Positions 62,195-64,000 of a stretch of 64,000 nucleotides of DNA are shown in pieces. The translations under genes and the position numbers were made by a program. Positions within the stretch are counted from its first letter, which is position 1, and every line of letters begins with the position of its first letter. This DNA is from Xaviernesmea oryzae. Lineage in GTDB: Bacteria; Pseudomonadota; Alphaproteobacteria; Rhizobiales; Rhizobiaceae. Location: positions 186,001-250,000 of the forward strand of contig NZ_FOAM01000004.1 of assembly GCF_900109605.1 (NCBI RefSeq). The letters run 5' to 3'. The notes under the pieces were generated by a model. It worked only from the letters and a program-made list of their open reading frames with translations. It was not told the origin of the DNA and ran no database searches.

Positions 62195-62294
62195 GGCCGC
62201 GTTCGACCCGCCTGACGAGCCGTCCGGTCGACGCGGGATTGGATGGGGTCAGATTCTCGGGAACGGGCAGCTCGAAGCATCCGACTGCCGATCT

Positions 62295-62729
62295 CTATTG
62301 GGCGCCTTCGCGCCGATCCTTCCGACGCAGGCGGATCACCACGTCGACATGAGCGATTTCCATGCCCTCGGGCGGCTCGGGCAGATTGCCGATCGAGATA
62401 TTGCTGACGGGAATGTCCAACACCTCGTTATGGCCTTCGACAAAGAAATGATGGTGGTCGGACACATTGGTGTCGAAATAAGTGCGGCTGCTCTCGACGC
62501 TCAGCACACGGATCATGCCGGCATCGGTGAACTGGTGCAGCGTGTTATAGACCGTTGCCAGCGACACGGGGACGCCGGCGGTCACCGCTTCCTCGTGCAG
62601 TTCTTCCACGGTCAGGTGGCGATCGCCCTTGGCGAACAGCAGATCGGCCAGTGCGACACGCTGACGCGTCGGACGAAGCCCGAACTGGCGCAGGCGATCT
62701 TCAGGACAGAGCGTCGGACTGTTCGTCAT
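62295..62729 (-). CDS. irr: Iron response regulator Irr (Fur family)
   Basis: The 144-aa protein has a Fur-type winged helix (FGLRPTRQRVALADLLFAKGDRHLTVEELHEEA, then VSLATVYNTLHQFTDAG) and the Irr-type metal/heme site HHHFFVEGHNEVLDIP with the HHH at 92-94. Rhizobial Irr regulates heme and iron metabolism; the Bradyrhizobium N-terminal GCPWH heme motif is absent, which is usual in Rhizobium and Agrobacterium. ATG 62729 is preceded by GTG at 62732. It is divergent from fabA, an arrangement seen in other rhizobia. Confidence 0.93.
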   Translation of the reverse strand: MTNSPTLCPEDRLRQFGLRPTRQRVALADLLFAKGDRHLTVEELHEEAVTAGVPVSLATVYNTLHQFTDAGMIRVLSVESSRTYFDTNVSDHHHFFVEGHNEVLDIPVSNISIGNLPEPPEGMEIAHVDVVIRLRRKDRREGAQ

Positions 62730-63110
62730 CACGGGCGCGGCTGCAACCTCTCATAAAACTTGATCAATCCGCACCGATATAACTTTTCGTGCAAAGCCTT
62801 TCAATAGCGGCAATCAGGCACTTGGTAAGACCACGCTGCCCTTTCAATCCCGACCGCGCCGAAATAGGCTTGCAAATGCCGTCTCCAGCGCCAGACGCAG
62901 GCTTCTGGAGGCGTTCCATGGCCGCGCCCAAAGGTTTTCCTCTGGTGATGACGCAGATCATCATGTATGCGACGGCGCAAACACCCGCGCCGGGGACCAT
63001 GGGCGTGAGCAGCAGCCGGCGCGGCAATCGTGCCAAAGCTTACAATCACGCCTGTCCGATCCTACATGGGCGCTGGGCTTCGGCGAATTAAGACTTGAGG
63101 ACGTCAAGGC
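62730..63110. other. Divergent intergenic region between irr and fabA
   Basis: 381 nt holding the promoters of irr and fabA. Open frames on both strands here lack ribosome binding sites and family resemblance. No TTAGAA-type iron control element was recognised by eye. Confidence 0.5.
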
Positions 63111-63626
63111 ATGAGTTCAAGGCAGACGAGCTACACCTACGAGGAAATCCTGAGCTGCGGGCGCGGCGAATTGTTCGGCCCGGGCAATGCCCAGCTTCCT
63201 CTGCCGCCCATGCTGATGTTCAACCGCATCACCGAACTTTCGGAGGATGGCGGCGAGCATGGCAAGGGTTTTGCCCGCGCCGAATTCGACATCACGCCCG
63301 ACCTCTGGTTCTTCCCCTGCCACTTCCAGGGTGACCCTGTCATGCCCGGCTGCCTTGGCCTTGACGCCATGTGGCAGCTGACCGGCTTCTATCTGGGCTG
63401 GCTGGGTGAGCCCGGCAAGGGCCGCGCGCTGTCGACGGGCGAGGTCAAGTTTACCGGCATGGTGACGCCGAAGGTCAAGCTGGTCGAATATGGCATCGAC
63501 TTCAAGCGCGTGATGCGCGGCCGCCTGGTGCTCGGCATTGCCGATGGCTGGATGAAGGCCGATGGCGAGGTGATCTACCGCGCCAGCGATCTGCGCGTCG
63601 GCCTCTTCCAGGAAAAGGCCGCCTGA
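63111..63626 (+). CDS. fabA: 3-hydroxydecanoyl-ACP dehydratase/isomerase FabA
   Basis: The 171-aa hot-dog enzyme dehydrates 3-hydroxydecanoyl-ACP and isomerises the trans-2 product to cis-3, the entry to unsaturated fatty acids. The active site is [22 protein letters not shown], with His 71 and Asp 85. GAGGAC lies about 9 nt before ATG 63111. fabB follows 66 nt later, the standard fabA-fabB operon. Confidence 0.97.
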   Translation: MSSRQTSYTYEEILSCGRGELFGPGNAQLPLPPMLMFNRITELSEDGGEHGKGFARAEFDITPDLWFFPCHFQGDPVMPGCLGLDAMWQLTGFYLGWLGEPGKGRALSTGEVKFTGMVTPKVKLVEYGIDFKRVMRGRLVLGIADGWMKADGEVIYRASDLRVGLFQEKAA

Positions 63627-63692
63627 CGCCCTTGCCGCCCCCTTAAAGGCGCAAGAGGCAAACTGATACCGATCGAAGGAAGGTTCATCGCG

Positions 63693-64000
63693 ATGAGACG
63701 TGTTGTTGTCACCGGCCTGGGGATTGTTTCCTCCATCGGAAACGATGCGGCAGCGGTCACGCAATCCCTGCGGGACGCCAAATCCGGCATTACCTTCTCC
63801 AAGGATTTTGCCGAATACGGCTTCCGCTGCCAGGTCTGGGGCGCGCCCGACATCGACACGACCGATCTGGTCGACCGGCGCGCCGCACGCTTCCTGTCGC
63901 AGGGCGGCATGTGGAACCACGTCGCGATGAAGCAGGCAATCGCCGATTCGGGCCTGGAAGAGCGCGAAATCTCCGGCAACGAGCGCACCGGCATCATCAT
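63693..64000 (+). CDS. fabB: 3-oxoacyl-ACP synthase I FabB (partial, runs off the right edge)
   Basis: The frame starts MRRVVVTGLGIVSSIGNDAAAVTQSLRDAKSGI, the typical N terminus of a beta-ketoacyl-ACP synthase, with FRCQVWGAPDIDTTDLVDRRAARFLSQGGMWNHVAMKQAIADSGL following. The position directly after fabA identifies it as FabB rather than FabF. GAAGG lies 10 nt before ATG 63693. The catalytic Cys-His-His lie beyond the window. Confidence 0.95.
   Translation, partial: MRRVVVTGLGIVSSIGNDAAAVTQSLRDAKSGITFSKDFAEYGFRCQVWGAPDIDTTDLVDRRAARFLSQGGMWNHVAMKQAIADSGLEEREISGNERTGII

Noticed and set aside
62764-63091. Open frames on both strands between irr and fabA
   Set aside because: Both lack ribosome binding sites and family resemblance and overlap one another; the region is better read as a divergent promoter.

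Overview
The window is a GC-rich stretch of chromosome from an alphaproteobacterium of the order Hyphomicrobiales, most likely a Rhizobiaceae member (Rhizobium/Agrobacterium type). The basis is gene content: nusA-ylxR-infB, an Irr-type Fur regulator divergent from fabA-fabB, the acid-tolerance pair mprF(lpiA)-acvB, NrnC in place of Orn, an FYDLN-domain acidic protein, two ku genes with ligD, and promoters of the EcfG general-stress type. It is mostly vertical core genome with several accessory blocks. No insertion sequence, prophage, rRNA operon or CRISPR array was seen.

Layout. 1-3.95 kb: end of nusA, ylxR, infB and a strong terminator. 4.0-10.2 kb: a Rdx/SelW-like CxxC protein with a YqaA-type membrane protein, a phosphomannomutase, two identical tRNA-Leu(CAG) genes that were duplicated together with their promoter, a catalase and two small hypotheticals. 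10.4-18.7 kb: NrnC, two tandem paralogues of unknown function, a small hypothetical, nicotinamide phosphoribosyltransferase, and a 598-aa Ala/Pro-rich orphan; the paralogues and the orphan share CtrA-like boxes upstream. 18.9-22.7 kb: rpsA and cmk, FYDLN protein, tRNA-Ala(GGC). 22.7-27.6 kb: secreted Cys-rich protein, GNAT acetyltransferase, a LysR regulator divergent from an SBF-family transporter, a DUF4142 protein and an AI-2E/PerM transporter.

28.0-32.5 kb holds the most novel block: a compact same-strand operon of an XRE regulator, a SARP-like/TPR regulator, a 69-aa peptide gene, a YcaO enzyme and TfuA. YcaO plus TfuA is the known signature of peptide-backbone thioamidation, so this looks like an undescribed RiPP-type system with its own regulators but with no exporter or peptidase beside it.

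32.5-50 kb: a gene-poor stretch, mprF-acvB, a DUF922 protein, a diguanylate cyclase fused to a cytosolic urea/amide-binding receptor, methylmalonyl-CoA mutase and propionyl-CoA carboxylase alpha subunit separated by a ParDE toxin-antitoxin pair on the other strand, an aldo/keto reductase and an MHYT hybrid histidine kinase. 50-59.1 kb is a stress and DNA-repair island: Pmp3-type peptide, UvsE, several tiny hydrophilic proteins, a short-chain dehydrogenase, two Ku proteins and LigD, with EcfG-type promoter matches (GGAAC-N16/17-CGTT) before both ku genes and a 62-aa gene. 59.1-64 kb: a flavoprotein, a YdcF protein, a TRIC-type channel, irr, fabA and the start of fabB.
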